This document shows positions 1-8,695 of a DNA stretch of 64,000 nt, in pieces. The DNA is from Thermodesulfobacterium hydrogeniphilum. Lineage in GTDB: Bacteria > Desulfobacterota > Thermodesulfobacteria > Thermodesulfobacteriales > Thermodesulfobacteriaceae. Made by a program: the position numbers and the translations under genes. Position 1 is the first letter of the stretch, and each line of letters starts with the position of its first letter. A model generated the notes under the pieces. The model saw nothing but the letters and a program-made list of their open reading frames with translations, had not been told where the DNA came from and did not search any database. The stretch is from contig NZ_JQKW01000013.1 in the NCBI RefSeq assembly GCF_000746255.1, positions 29,133 to 93,132 of the forward strand. Reading direction: 5' to 3'.

Positions 1-285
1 CCCTCCAGGAACATTCATCACTACTATTCCTTTTTCATTGGCAGCTTGTAAATCCACATTATCAAGACCTGTTCCAGCCCTTCCAATTACTTTTAAATTT
101 TTGGCTCTTTCTATAACATCTCTGGTAACTTTTGTCCCACTTCTTATAATAAGTCCATCAAATTCCGGAATAATATTCAGCAATTCTTCGTAAGGAAGTC
201 CGGGTTTATAAACTATCTCAATCCCAGCATCTTTTAAAATTTTTATACCATCCTCTGAAAGCGTATCAGAAATCAAAACCTTCAT
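1..285 (-). CDS. serA: D-3-phosphoglycerate dehydrogenase, N-terminal part (cut by window edge)
   Basis: The reading frame opens at an ATG preceded by a strong AGGAGGGG ribosome binding site and runs off the window after 95 codons. The translation begins [17 protein letters not shown] and includes the RSGTKVT and [11 protein letters not shown] segments typical of the N-terminal substrate and nucleotide domain of D-isomer-specific 2-hydroxyacid dehydrogenases, SerA in particular. SerA oxidises 3-phosphoglycerate to 3-phosphohydroxypyruvate in serine synthesis. The class V aminotransferase directly upstream on the same strand could supply the following transamination, which favours SerA over other 2-hydroxyacid dehydrogenases. 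The C-terminal ACT or ASB domains lie outside the window, so they cannot be checked. Confidence 0.88.
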   Translation of the reverse strand, partial: MKVLISDTLSEDGIKILKDAGIEIVYKPGLPYEELLNIIPEFDGLIIRSGTKVTRDVIERAKNLKVIGRAGTGLDNVDLQAANEKGIVVMNVPGG

Positions 286-314
286 TTCTTTACCCCTCCT
301 GATTACTTTATTTT

Positions 315-1478
315 TTATAAAAGTGTTTCTTTTATATAATCTTGTAAAATTTCCTCAGCAGCTTTTACACCTTTACCAAGTTCCACAGGATATCCAAAAA
401 GATTTAATCCAATTTCTAAAGAAGAAATAGCTATAAGAAGATCAAAAGGAGATTGATCTCCCATGTGGGTAATTCTTATTATTTTTCCTTTTAGGTGTTC
501 TTGACCTCCAGCAAATATAATACCAAGTTTATTTTTAAGAAAATTCAAAAGTTCTCCTACTTTAAAATTCTCTGGAGCTTTAACAACAGTAAGAGATTCA
601 GATGGCACCTTTGCAAAAAGTTCTAATCCTAATGCTTTAACAGCTTCTCTACAAGCCTTAGCCTGAGTAGCATAATATTTGAATAGATTTTCAAGACCAA
701 TTTCTCTTATTCTTTTTAACATTTCTCTTAATCCAAGAAGCAAACTAACCGCAGGTGTGAAAGCTGTAGTATCCTTCTCATATGCTTTTTTTTCTTTTTT
801 TAGATTGAAATAGTATTTAGGTAATTTTGAATTTTCTATTAAATTCCAGGCTTTATCAGAAAGGGCTATAAAAGATAATCCTGGAGGTAAACTTAAAGCC
901 TTTTGAGATCCAGTAATAACTACATCAAGCCCCCATTTATCCATAGGGAGATCATATACCCCTAAGGCTGTAATAGCATCTACCACCAAAACCGTCTCTT
1001 TATCTTTTGTAATCTCTGCTATTTCTTTAACAGGATGTTTTACACCTGTAGATGTTTCACAGGCCTGAATTAAAATTCCCTTGGTATCTGGATTTTTTTC
1101 TATAGTCTTTTTAACATATTCTGGATCTACTGCTTCTCCCCAAGTAATTTCAATAGCTACAGGATTTAAACCATAAGTCTGAGATAATTCTAACCATCTT
1201 TTTCCGAATTTTCCTCCCACCACCACTATTACTTTATCTCCGGGTGAAAAAAGATTAACAATAGCAGCTTCCATTGCACCAGTGCCAGAAGAAGCAAAAA
1301 AATAAACCTCTTTTTGTGTTTGAAAAAGATATTTAAGGTTTTCTCTTATTTCTTTTAAAATTTCAGAAAATTCTGGTAGTCTGTGATGGGTCATAGGTTG
1401 ACCCATAGTTAAAAGAACCTTAGGAGCTACTGCTACAGGTCCAGGAGTAAAAAGATATTTTTTAGCTAAAAACTCCAT
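315..1478 (-). CDS. Class V PLP-dependent aminotransferase (serine/alanine-glyoxylate type)
   Basis: A 387-residue fold-type I aminotransferase. It opens with the TPGPV motif near residue 11 that is typical of serine-pyruvate and alanine-glyoxylate aminotransferases. It has ASSGTGAMEAA for cofactor phosphate binding near residue 62, an Asp in VVDAIT near 167 for the pyridine nitrogen, and the Schiff-base lysine in GSQKAL at K193. Length is normal for the family. It lies 29 bases from serA on the same strand. In several thermophiles and archaea such enzymes act in serine synthesis with SerA, so a phosphoserine or serine aminotransferase role is likely but inferred. Exact substrate cannot be read from sequence. 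The start follows an AAGGAGG site. Confidence 0.85.
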   Translation of the reverse strand: MEFLAKKYLFTPGPVAVAPKVLLTMGQPMTHHRLPEFSEILKEIRENLKYLFQTQKEVYFFASSGTGAMEAAIVNLFSPGDKVIVVVGGKFGKRWLELSQTYGLNPVAIEITWGEAVDPEYVKKTIEKNPDTKGILIQACETSTGVKHPVKEIAEITKDKETVLVVDAITALGVYDLPMDKWGLDVVITGSQKALSLPPGLSFIALSDKAWNLIENSKLPKYYFNLKKEKKAYEKDTTAFTPAVSLLLGLREMLKRIREIGLENLFKYYATQAKACREAVKALGLELFAKVPSESLTVVKAPENFKVGELLNFLKNKLGIIFAGGQEHLKGKIIRITHMGDQSPFDLLIAISSLEIGLNLFGYPVELGKGVKAAEEILQDYIKETLL

Positions 1479-1494
1479 TAAAAAACCTCCTTTT

Positions 1495-1965
1495 TTAAAT
1501 TTCTATATCTAAAATCTCAAAATTTTTAATTCCTGCAGGAGTTTTGACCTGCACCTCATCTCCTATTTCTTTACCTATTAAAGCTCTGGCAATAGGAGAA
1601 TGTACAGAAATACAACCATTAGCTGGATCAGATTCATAAGGCCCAACAATTTTATAAACCACTATTTCATCTATATCTAAATTAAGAAGTTTTACTTTCA
1701 CTCCAAATTGCACTCTATCTGGAACCTTTTTAAGAGGAGGAATTACTTCAGCATTAGCTAAAACGCCTGATAATTCCTGGATACGACCTTCTATATGAGC
1801 CTGTTTTTCTTTAGCTGCTTCATATTCTGCATTTTCAGAAAGATCTCCATGGGCTCTGGCTTCTTCTATAGCTTTAATCACATTTCTTCTTTCCACTTTA
1901 ATAAGGTGCTCCAATTCTTTTTTTATTTTCTCTAATCCTTCCGGAGTAAAAGGTATCTTTGCCAT
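1495..1965 (-). CDS. greA: Transcription elongation factor GreA
   Basis: A 156-residue protein with the complete GreA architecture. The N-terminal antiparallel coiled coil (about residues 8-75) carries the acidic tip HGDLSENAEY, with D41 and E44 at the positions that stimulate RNA polymerase cleavage of backtracked transcripts. A C-terminal FKBP-like domain follows and ends in the usual GIKNFEILDIE segment. The gene lies 16 bases from the aminotransferase start and 2 bases from the MscS-type gene, all on one strand, so these are probably cotranscribed. Confidence 0.96.
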   Translation of the reverse strand: MAKIPFTPEGLEKIKKELEHLIKVERRNVIKAIEEARAHGDLSENAEYEAAKEKQAHIEGRIQELSGVLANAEVIPPLKKVPDRVQFGVKVKLLNLDIDEIVVYKIVGPYESDPANGCISVHSPIARALIGKEIGDEVQVKTPAGIKNFEILDIEI

Positions 1966-1967
1966 GT

Positions 1968-3035
1968 CTAAACATTACCTCCTTTTATAATTTTTTTATT
2001 TTCCAATTCAGCACGAATCTTAGGTAAACAGTGAGGAAATTGTTTTTGTATAAAATTTATTAATTTTTCTCTTACTTCACAACGTAAATCCCAAGCTTTA
2101 GAAGAATCAGAAGCACTCATAAGTGCTCTCAATTCCATAGTCTTATCCGTAAGATCTGTTACTTGAAGTCCCCAAACTTTTCCATCCCAATTATTAGATT
2201 CTTTAAGAATCTCATAAAGTGCCTTTCTAACCGGATCTACAGGTAGATGATAATCAGCATAAATATAAACCGTAGCTAAAAGATCTGCAGAAACTCTGGT
2301 CCAGTTTTGAAAAGGTCTTTCTAAAAAATAATTTACAGGAACAATTAAACGTCTTTTATCCCAGACACGTACCACCACATAGGTGAGAGTAATTTCTTCA
2401 ATACGTCCCCATTCTCCTTCTACAATAACTACATCATCTATTCGTATAGGTTGAGTAATAGCTAATTGAATACCAGCTATAATATTAGCCAAAGTCTTTT
2501 GAGCAGCTATCCCTAAAATAACACCTACTACCCCTGCTGAAGCCAAAAGACTCATTCCTATTTGTTTCACCTTTGGAAAAGTAAGAAGAGACAAAGAAAA
2601 AGCAAAAAATATGGAAATAACTATTATAATTCTTTTAAGTACTACTACCTGAGTATATATTTTACGAGCCTTGAGGTTATCAGGAGTATCCATTGGATAA
2701 CGAGTAAGTATAAGTTTTTCTAAAAAATAAGCCCCAGCAATGAAAAGCCAAGCAATATCACATATTAAAATAAGTACAACTATATGTCTAAAAACACTTT
2801 TTACTTCTTCAGAAAACGGAACAAATGGAATCACCAAAAGAAGAATCCCAATAATAAAAATAACCAAAGCAGGACCACGTGAATATTTAATAATTAGATC
2901 ATCAGTTTTACTTTTTGTTTTTAAGGTAATTTTTTTAAGTAAAAAATATAAAATAGTATGTAAAACTATTGCTGCAATAATTGAAATTACTAAAACACCA
3001 ATTCCATATAATAAATTTTTATTAATTATTTCCAA
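1968..3035 (-). CDS. MscS-family mechanosensitive ion channel
   Basis: A 355-residue inner membrane protein with about five hydrophobic segments (roughly 8-34, 52-70, 85-107, 131-152 and 160-182). The last has the Gly/Ala-rich pore helix ASAGVVGVILGIAAQ followed by the MscS beta-domain signature PIRIDDVVIVEGEWGRIEEIT. This architecture matches small-conductance mechanosensitive channels that release solutes on osmotic downshift. The start appears to be TTG, preceded by AGAGGAA; no ATG fits the N-terminus as well. Upstream on the strand is the AICAR transformylase, 32 bases away; downstream is greA. No specific ligand-gating domain is visible. Confidence 0.88.
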   Translation of the reverse strand: MEIINKNLLYGIGVLVISIIAAIVLHTILYFLLKKITLKTKSKTDDLIIKYSRGPALVIFIIGILLLVIPFVPFSEEVKSVFRHIVVLILICDIAWLFIAGAYFLEKLILTRYPMDTPDNLKARKIYTQVVVLKRIIIVISIFFAFSLSLLTFPKVKQIGMSLLASAGVVGVILGIAAQKTLANIIAGIQLAITQPIRIDDVVIVEGEWGRIEEITLTYVVVRVWDKRRLIVPVNYFLERPFQNWTRVSADLLATVYIYADYHLPVDPVRKALYEILKESNNWDGKVWGLQVTDLTDKTMELRALMSASDSSKAWDLRCEVREKLINFIQKQFPHCLPKIRAELENKKIIKGGNV

Positions 3036-3067
3036 AGTATTCCTCTCTTAATGTTAAAATTATTATA

Positions 3068-4354
3068 TTAATGTTTAAAAGCTCTTTGAGCTGTAAATTT
3101 CATAGCAATATTATATTCATTACAAGCTTCAATTACTTCCCAGTCTCTTACAGATCCACCAGGTTGTAAAATCGCAGTAATTCCATGCTTAGCAACCACA
3201 TCTACTGAGTCTCTAAAAGGGAAAAATCCATCTGAAATCATTACAGATCCTGCAAGTCCACCTTTATTTTTCTTGGTTTCCTCATCTATTTCCTCTTTTT
3301 GAGAAGCTGGTCTTAATCCCTTTTCAATTTCTAATTCTAATTGCTTATAAGGAATTCCGTATTTGTCATAACATAAAAGATCTGCATATTTAGTATAAGC
3401 TTTGAAAATAGCTATCTCTGCACAACCCACTCTATCCTGTTCCCCTGTTCCAATAGCTACAGTACATTCATCTTTAACAAATAAAACTGAATTAGAAGTT
3501 ACACCAAGTTCTACAGCCCAACCAAAAATCATATCTCTAATTTCTCTTTCATCAGGTTCTCTCAGGCATTTATATTCTTTACCATCTTTTACAGCTACTG
3601 CAGGTTTTAAATCTTCCTTACTTCTAATTTTATTTTGCTGAGATACTTGAACTATAATACCACCATCTATAAGGCTTTTAAACTCTATCACTCTATAGTT
3701 TTGATAATCTTGAAGTTTATCCATATTTTTAATTCTAATAATTCTTAAAGATTTTTTTTGTTTTAAAATTTCAATAGCGCCATCTTCATATTCTGGAGCA
3801 GCTAATACTTCAAAATATTGGGAAGCAATAGCTTCAGCACAAGCTTTATCTACAGGATAATTTAAAGCTATAGCACCACCAAAAGCAGCAATTCTATCTG
3901 CTCTGAAAGCCCTTATAAAAGCCTCTTCTATAGTAGAACCATAGGCAACTCCGCAGGGATTATTATGTTTTACAATTACACATGCTGGTTTTTTAGTTAA
4001 ATATCTTAAAATATTAAGAGCGTTATCTATATCTGTAAGATTAATCTTACTCGGATGTTTTCCAAATTGAATAAAATCAGATTCCTTTAAACTGGAAACT
4101 AACCCAAGGCCAGGAGCTATAAACTCACATTCTCCCAAAATTAAATTCCCTGCTACTAATTCATAAAGCGCTGCCTCTTGATCAGGGTTTTCACCATACC
4201 TCAAACCTCTTTTTTCAACAACTCCAGGTTCCACCTCTATTTCCCAAGTCCTTTTTTTGTAAATCAAAGTTTGATCACCAAAAGTTATTCTGATTTCAGA
4301 AGGAAAATGATCTCCTATTACTGTTCTATACATCTTCTTTAAATCTTCAGCCAT
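3068..4354 (-). CDS. purH: Stand-alone AICAR transformylase (PurH C-terminal half without IMP cyclohydrolase)
   Basis: About 428 residues covering only the AICAR formyltransferase half of PurH. The catalytic KHNNPCG motif, TGEQDRV and GSVMISDGFFPF are all present. The roughly 190-residue N-terminal IMP cyclohydrolase domain of ordinary bifunctional PurH is absent. The enzyme transfers a formyl group from 10-formyl-THF to AICAR in purine synthesis, so it draws on the same C1 pool as fhs and folD later in this window. Two ATGs lie close together. The second (at 4354) is better spaced from AAGGGGG, so I prefer it to the first at 4360. IMP cyclohydrolase must be encoded elsewhere. Confidence 0.85.
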   Translation of the reverse strand: MAEDLKKMYRTVIGDHFPSEIRITFGDQTLIYKKRTWEIEVEPGVVEKRGLRYGENPDQEAALYELVAGNLILGECEFIAPGLGLVSSLKESDFIQFGKHPSKINLTDIDNALNILRYLTKKPACVIVKHNNPCGVAYGSTIEEAFIRAFRADRIAAFGGAIALNYPVDKACAEAIASQYFEVLAAPEYEDGAIEILKQKKSLRIIRIKNMDKLQDYQNYRVIEFKSLIDGGIIVQVSQQNKIRSKEDLKPAVAVKDGKEYKCLREPDEREIRDMIFGWAVELGVTSNSVLFVKDECTVAIGTGEQDRVGCAEIAIFKAYTKYADLLCYDKYGIPYKQLELEIEKGLRPASQKEEIDEETKKNKGGLAGSVMISDGFFPFRDSVDVVAKHGITAILQPGGSVRDWEVIEACNEYNIAMKFTAQRAFKH

Positions 4355-4427
4355 AATCATACCCCCTTTATAGATTTTTAAATTTATTTATTGTTGTTTA
4401 TAATATTATTTTTGTTTAAAATATTTG

Positions 4428-5582
4428 TCAAGAAAGTTTATTATTCAAAGATGTTAAATACTTTATCATATCTTCTGCAATTCTCCAACTTGCTCCAGGT
4501 CCTCCCAAAATTTGCTTTATTCTCTTTAATTCTGTTTTTATATTTTCTCTTTTTTCTTTATCTCTTATTAACTCTAATAACTTAGAACTAATATTTTCTA
4601 TTTTATTTTTTCCTTTTAAGATCTCCGGATATACCTCTTTTCCTAAAATCAAATTAGCTAAACTTATATAAGGAACTTTAACCAAACTTTTAGCTAAAAA
4701 AAACATCCAAGAAGGTAAAGAATAAGTTACCACAGCTGGAGTTTCTACAATACCTGCTTCTAAGGTAACTGTTCCAGAAGCCAAAACTGCTACAGTAGAA
4801 AATTTTAAAATTTCATATTGAGTATTTTCTATAACTTTTATTTCCTCCTTTGCTTTATCCCATAAAAAGGAATCTTTTAATCCTGAAGCTTTTACCATTA
4901 TACCCTGAACATAAGGTTCTTTCTCTTTTACTTTTTTAAAAACTTTTAAAAACATAGGAACATGTCTTACTATTTCTTTTTCTCTACTACCTGGAAAAAA
5001 ACTTATTATAGGCTTATTTGGATCTAAATTATACACTTCATAAAAAACATCTTCTGATAAATTTAATTTAATTACGTCTAAAATTGGATGTCCTAAATAA
5101 ATTGTAGAGATTCCATAAGAAGAAAAAAATTCTTTTTCAAAAGGTAAGACTACATAAAGTCTATCTACATATTTTTTAATAGTTTTGATTCTTCCTTTAT
5201 TCCAAGCCCAGACCTGAGGAGCTATAAAGTATATAACAGGGTAACCTAATTTTTTAGCTAATTTTGCTATTTTTAAATTAAATCCGGGAAAATCTACTAA
5301 GATAACCACATCTATTATTTTCTTTTCTAAAAATCTTTTTAATCTTTTATATATAAACCAATACTTTTTAAGATCTGAAAAACCCGGAACTCCTACCAAA
5401 GCCAAAGACTCAGCTGGAAATAATATCTCAATTCCAAGACTTCTCATTTTAGGACCACCTATACCAATAAATTGAAAGACAGGATTCAATTCTTTCATAG
5501 CTTTGATCAACAAATAACCATAGAGATCTCCTGAAATTTCTCCAGTAATTAATAAAATTCTATGAGATAATTCTGGTTTCAT
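4428..5582 (-). CDS. lpxB: Lipid-A-disaccharide synthase
   Basis: A 384-residue GT19 glycosyltransferase. The N-terminus holds LITGEISGDLYG, the middle has the hallmark APQVWAWN near residue 150, and PGSREKEI follows in the nucleotide-sugar domain. LpxB condenses UDP-diacylglucosamine with lipid X to make the lipid A disaccharide at the inner membrane. It is the last gene of a tightly packed fabZ-lpxA-lpxI-dehydrogenase-lpxB run; its ATG overlaps the TGA of the preceding gene, implying translational coupling. The gene ends in TGA, showing UGA still acts as a stop in this genome. Confidence 0.95.
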   Translation of the reverse strand: MKPELSHRILLITGEISGDLYGYLLIKAMKELNPVFQFIGIGGPKMRSLGIEILFPAESLALVGVPGFSDLKKYWFIYKRLKRFLEKKIIDVVILVDFPGFNLKIAKLAKKLGYPVIYFIAPQVWAWNKGRIKTIKKYVDRLYVVLPFEKEFFSSYGISTIYLGHPILDVIKLNLSEDVFYEVYNLDPNKPIISFFPGSREKEIVRHVPMFLKVFKKVKEKEPYVQGIMVKASGLKDSFLWDKAKEEIKVIENTQYEILKFSTVAVLASGTVTLEAGIVETPAVVTYSLPSWMFFLAKSLVKVPYISLANLILGKEVYPEILKGKNKIENISSKLLELIRDKEKRENIKTELKRIKQILGGPGASWRIAEDMIKYLTSLNNKLS

Positions 5583-6538
5583 AAGAACTTTCTTAAATTT
5601 TCATCTACTTGTCTTTTTATTTTAAATGCTAATTCTAAAGATTTTAATGCTTCCTCTCCTGTTACTTCAACCTTTTCCCCTGTTAATATGCTCTTTACAA
5701 ATGAAGACAGTTCTTCTTTTAAAGGATCGCTTTTAAAAAAAGTCTGTTTATTTGATTGATATCCTTTTTTTGACATATCTACTTTTACTTCTAAATAACT
5801 TCTTTCTAAGGTATCCACTACATAATAAGCACCTTTTTCAAAAACTCTAAACCTTCTTTGTCTATTTAAAGATATTCTACTTGCCGTTAAATTGCAGGTA
5901 GTTCCATCTTTAAAAATAATTCTTGCATTTACAATATCTGGTAAAGATGTAAATAAAGGTGCTCCTACAGCATGTATTAATTCTATTTCTTGGTCTGGCT
6001 TTAAAAGACGAACAAGATCTAAATCATGTATCATTAAATCCAGAACAACATCTATATCTAAGTTTCTTTCTACAAAAGAAGACAACCGATGAGCTTCTAT
6101 AAATAATGGATTTTTAACTTTTTTTAAAAGTTCTTTTACTGCAGGTTGAAATCTTTCTATATATCCAATTTGAAAAGGCAATTTCTTTTTTAAAGAAATT
6201 TCTACCAGTTCTTCAGCCTGCTTTAAATCATGAGTTAGAGGTTTTTCTAAAAATACTGCTTTCCCAGATTCTAAAAAATACTTACAAATTTCATAATGAG
6301 TAACTGTAGGAGTGACTATACTAACAGCATCAATCTTATTAAGAATTTTTTTATAATCTGTAAAAACCTGTGGAGAAATTCCAAATTGTTCTTTAAGTTT
6401 TTTACAGACCTTCTCTGCTTGTTTTAAATTTATATCTACTAAAGCTACAAGATCTACCTCCTGTATATCTGCTAATTTTTCAGCATGAAATTTCCCAAGA
6501 TGTCCTAAACCTATAACTGCTATTTTTAGTTTATTCAT
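5579..6538 (-). CDS. Gfo/Idh/MocA-family NAD(P)-dependent dehydrogenase in the lpx operon (GnnA-like candidate)
   Basis: A 319-residue oxidoreductase with an N-terminal Rossmann motif GLGHLGKFHAEKL (residues 10-22) and the EKPLTH motif that supplies the conserved catalytic lysine in this family. It overlaps lpxI by 8 bases and lpxB by 4, so it belongs to lipid A synthesis. In some bacteria a family member, GnnA, oxidises UDP-GlcNAc at C3 so that GnnB can aminate it, giving amide-linked acyl chains in lipid A. That role is plausible here but inferred. No GnnB-type aminotransferase is adjacent, and similar dehydrogenases occur in lpx operons of other lineages. Confidence 0.8.
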   Translation of the reverse strand: MNKLKIAVIGLGHLGKFHAEKLADIQEVDLVALVDINLKQAEKVCKKLKEQFGISPQVFTDYKKILNKIDAVSIVTPTVTHYEICKYFLESGKAVFLEKPLTHDLKQAEELVEISLKKKLPFQIGYIERFQPAVKELLKKVKNPLFIEAHRLSSFVERNLDIDVVLDLMIHDLDLVRLLKPDQEIELIHAVGAPLFTSLPDIVNARIIFKDGTTCNLTASRISLNRQRRFRVFEKGAYYVVDTLERSYLEVKVDMSKKGYQSNKQTFFKSDPLKEELSSFVKSILTGEKVEVTGEEALKSLELAFKIKRQVDENLRKFL

Positions 6539-7349
6539 TTTCTTTTTTATACCCTACTATTACTATTTTATGCTTATTAGCAAGTTTTAATGCTTCATCT
6601 CTTTGTAAAAAAAAGGTTTTCCCTGCTTCTAAAACTAAAACCTTAGCCTTAGCTTTTATTAAATTTTCTATAGTACGTAAGCCTATCACAGGTAAATCTA
6701 AACGCAAATCCTGTATAGGCTTAGCAACTTTTACAACTACCGCACCCTTTTTTAATTTACCCGCTCTTAAAATCGTAGCATCTGTTCCTTCCATAGCCTC
6801 TACAGCTACAGTCATTTTATTTTTTACTACTACACATTGACCAATATCTAAAGCTCCTATTTGTTTTGCTATATAAAAACCATATTCTATATCTTCCCAT
6901 TCTTCAGAGGTAGGAGATCTTTTAGAAAGTACCCCTTCTGGAGTTAAAAACTCTTTCAAAAATTCAGCAGGGCCTCTTATTTTAAAACCTTCCTTTTCTA
7001 ATTCATCTGCTACAGCCTTTAAAATAGTATTATCCTCTCTGTTTTTTAGTCTTCTCCATAAAGATAATGCTCTAAAATCAGGAATACTTAGTTTTAAAGC
7101 CAAACTTTTATCCACCTTTCCTAAAAAGACCAAATCCTTTACATTTTTTTCCTTAAAAATTTTTATAAGTTTTCCCAATTGCCCTATTGAGATTTTATAA
7201 ACATCTTTTGTAATTTTTTTTAGCCTTTTTTCTTGTTCCTTAGAAAAACAAATAGCAACTACTTTACAATTTCTATTTTTTAAAGACTGAGCAAGTATAA
7301 CAGGAAAATCCCCTTCTCCTGCGATAAGTCCTATAGTAGAATTATCCAT
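6531..7349 (-). CDS. lpxI: UDP-2,3-diacylglucosamine pyrophosphatase LpxI
   Basis: A 272-residue protein of the LpxI (former DUF1009) family. It opens with IGLIAGEGDFPVILAQ and later has MEGTDATILRAG and PVIGLRTIENL, which are typical family blocks. LpxI hydrolyses UDP-2,3-diacylglucosamine to lipid X, replacing the unrelated LpxH in many non-enteric Gram-negatives. Its place between lpxA and lpxB matches the pathway order. It sits 5 bases downstream of lpxA and overlaps the next gene by 8 bases. Confidence 0.93.
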   Translation of the reverse strand: MDNSTIGLIAGEGDFPVILAQSLKNRNCKVVAICFSKEQEKRLKKITKDVYKISIGQLGKLIKIFKEKNVKDLVFLGKVDKSLALKLSIPDFRALSLWRRLKNREDNTILKAVADELEKEGFKIRGPAEFLKEFLTPEGVLSKRSPTSEEWEDIEYGFYIAKQIGALDIGQCVVVKNKMTVAVEAMEGTDATILRAGKLKKGAVVVKVAKPIQDLRLDLPVIGLRTIENLIKAKAKVLVLEAGKTFFLQRDEALKLANKHKIVIVGYKKENE

Positions 7350-7354
7350 AAAAC

Positions 7355-8164
7355 TTAAAAAGCCTCTTCTCCTTCAAAGGGTTTTCTTCTCATAATACCC
7401 TGCTTTGATGAATTTTCTAAAAATTTAATAAGTTCTTCTACTACAGGTTCTCCTTTAAAAATGTCTTTTAATTCTTGTATTACTTCTTTAATAGTAGCTG
7501 GAGCATCCAAGAAGAATCCTATAGCTTGAGAAATTTTTCTTATATCCTCTTTTGAAAAACCTGCTCTTCTTAATCCTACGAGATTCACTCCTTGAATTTT
7601 AGCAGGAATACCAAAAACCTTTACATAAGGAGGAACATCTTTATCAACCCCTGTCATGGCACTAACAAAAGCATAAGCGCCTATTCTACAAAATTGATGA
7701 ACCGCAGAAAAACCACCCATTACTACTCTATTACCTACTCTTACATGTCCTCCCAAGGTGGCATTGTTGGACATAACCACGTTATTACCAATTTTACAAT
7801 CATGAGCTATATGCACATAACACATGAGCAAACAGTTATCTCCTATTCTGGTAATACCATCATCATAGGCAGTTCCACGATGAATAGTAACGAATTCTCT
7901 TATAATATTATTATTACCTATTTCCACAAAGGTTTCCTCACCTTTATAACCCAGATGTTGAGGAGCAGTTCCTATGACAGAAAATGGGCCAATTTGATTA
8001 TTTTCTCCTATTTTGGTATTTGATTCTATATAGGTATTAGCTTTTATTACGGTTCCCTTTCCTATGCTTACTTTGGGCCCTATATAAACACCAGGAGCTA
8101 TCTCTACATCTTCTGCAATTTGAGCTGAGGGATCTATAAAAGCTGTAGGATGAATTTTAGCCAT
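7355..8164 (-). CDS. lpxA: Acyl-ACP--UDP-N-acetylglucosamine O-acyltransferase
   Basis: A 269-residue left-handed beta-helix acyltransferase. Hexapeptide repeats run from about residue 8 to 190, followed by a C-terminal helical domain. HIAHD places the catalytic histidine at H121, matching His125 of the E. coli enzyme, with H118 beside it. The enzyme starts lipid A synthesis by 3-O-acylation of UDP-GlcNAc. If the nearby Gfo/Idh protein acts as GnnA, the true substrate could be the 3-amino sugar; sequence alone does not settle this. fabZ is 3 bases upstream. Confidence 0.95.
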   Translation of the reverse strand: MAKIHPTAFIDPSAQIAEDVEIAPGVYIGPKVSIGKGTVIKANTYIESNTKIGENNQIGPFSVIGTAPQHLGYKGEETFVEIGNNNIIREFVTIHRGTAYDDGITRIGDNCLLMCYVHIAHDCKIGNNVVMSNNATLGGHVRVGNRVVMGGFSAVHQFCRIGAYAFVSAMTGVDKDVPPYVKVFGIPAKIQGVNLVGLRRAGFSKEDIRKISQAIGFFLDAPATIKEVIQELKDIFKGEPVVEELIKFLENSSKQGIMRRKPFEGEEAF

Positions 8165-8167
8165 AAA

Positions 8168-8620
8168 CTAAGCCTCCTTGTCTTTCATAGCAGCAGTAAT
8201 TTCACCTTCAGCAACAATTTTATCTCCTACTCTTGCTGTAGCTGTAGTTTTTATAATAGGTCCTTTTTTCTTAAATCCCTTAGCTTCTAAAATTAAGGTA
8301 TCTCCAGGATAAACAGGCTGTCTAAATTTCGCCTTATCAACTCCAGCTAAAACAAAAAGTTTATCTTTATATTCTGGAAAAATGTATTTTAAACCTACTG
8401 CTGCAGCTTGAGCCATAGCTTCAATAATTAAAACCCCTGGCATAATAGGATATTCAGGGAAATGTCCCTGAAAAAAAGGCTCATTAATAGTAACATTTTT
8501 AATAGCTTTTACATATTCATTTTGAACATTTATTTCCAAGACTTTATCAATCATCAAAAAAGGAAATCTATGAGGTAAAAACTCAAAAATTTCCTGAATA
8601 CTTATCTCTTTTTTTTCCAT
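8168..8620 (-). CDS. fabZ: 3-hydroxyacyl-ACP dehydratase FabZ
   Basis: A 150-residue single hotdog-fold dehydratase. The GHFPEYPIMPGVL segment holds the catalytic H53, and E67 in IIEAMAQ is the second catalytic residue. FabZ dehydrates 3-hydroxyacyl-ACP in fatty acid elongation and so competes with LpxA for the same acyl pool, which explains their common pairing. It is the first gene of the lipid A operon, with a GAGGGGG-like ribosome binding site and a sigma70-type promoter upstream. Confidence 0.95.
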   Translation of the reverse strand: MEKKEISIQEIFEFLPHRFPFLMIDKVLEINVQNEYVKAIKNVTINEPFFQGHFPEYPIMPGVLIIEAMAQAAAVGLKYIFPEYKDKLFVLAGVDKAKFRQPVYPGDTLILEAKGFKKKGPIIKTTATARVGDKIVAEGEITAAMKDKEA

Positions 8621-8648
8621 AAGTTTCCCCCTCTTGGAAATATTAGAA

Positions 8649-8678
8649 ATTATATTATCATAAATTTATTACCTGCAA
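8649..8678 (-). promoter_or_regulatory. Predicted sigma70 promoter of the fabZ-lpx operon
   Basis: On the minus strand TTGCAG (8673-8678) and a perfect TATAAT (8649-8654) are separated by 18 bases, just upstream of fabZ. Reading is by eye only; AT-rich sequence makes chance -10 boxes common. Confidence 0.5.
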
Positions 8679-8695
8679 AGAGAAACAAATTAAAA

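Noticed and set aside
7592..8023. A 143-residue plus-strand frame opposite lpxA
   Set aside because: It is antisense to the hexapeptide repeats of LpxA and has no independent start signal or domain.
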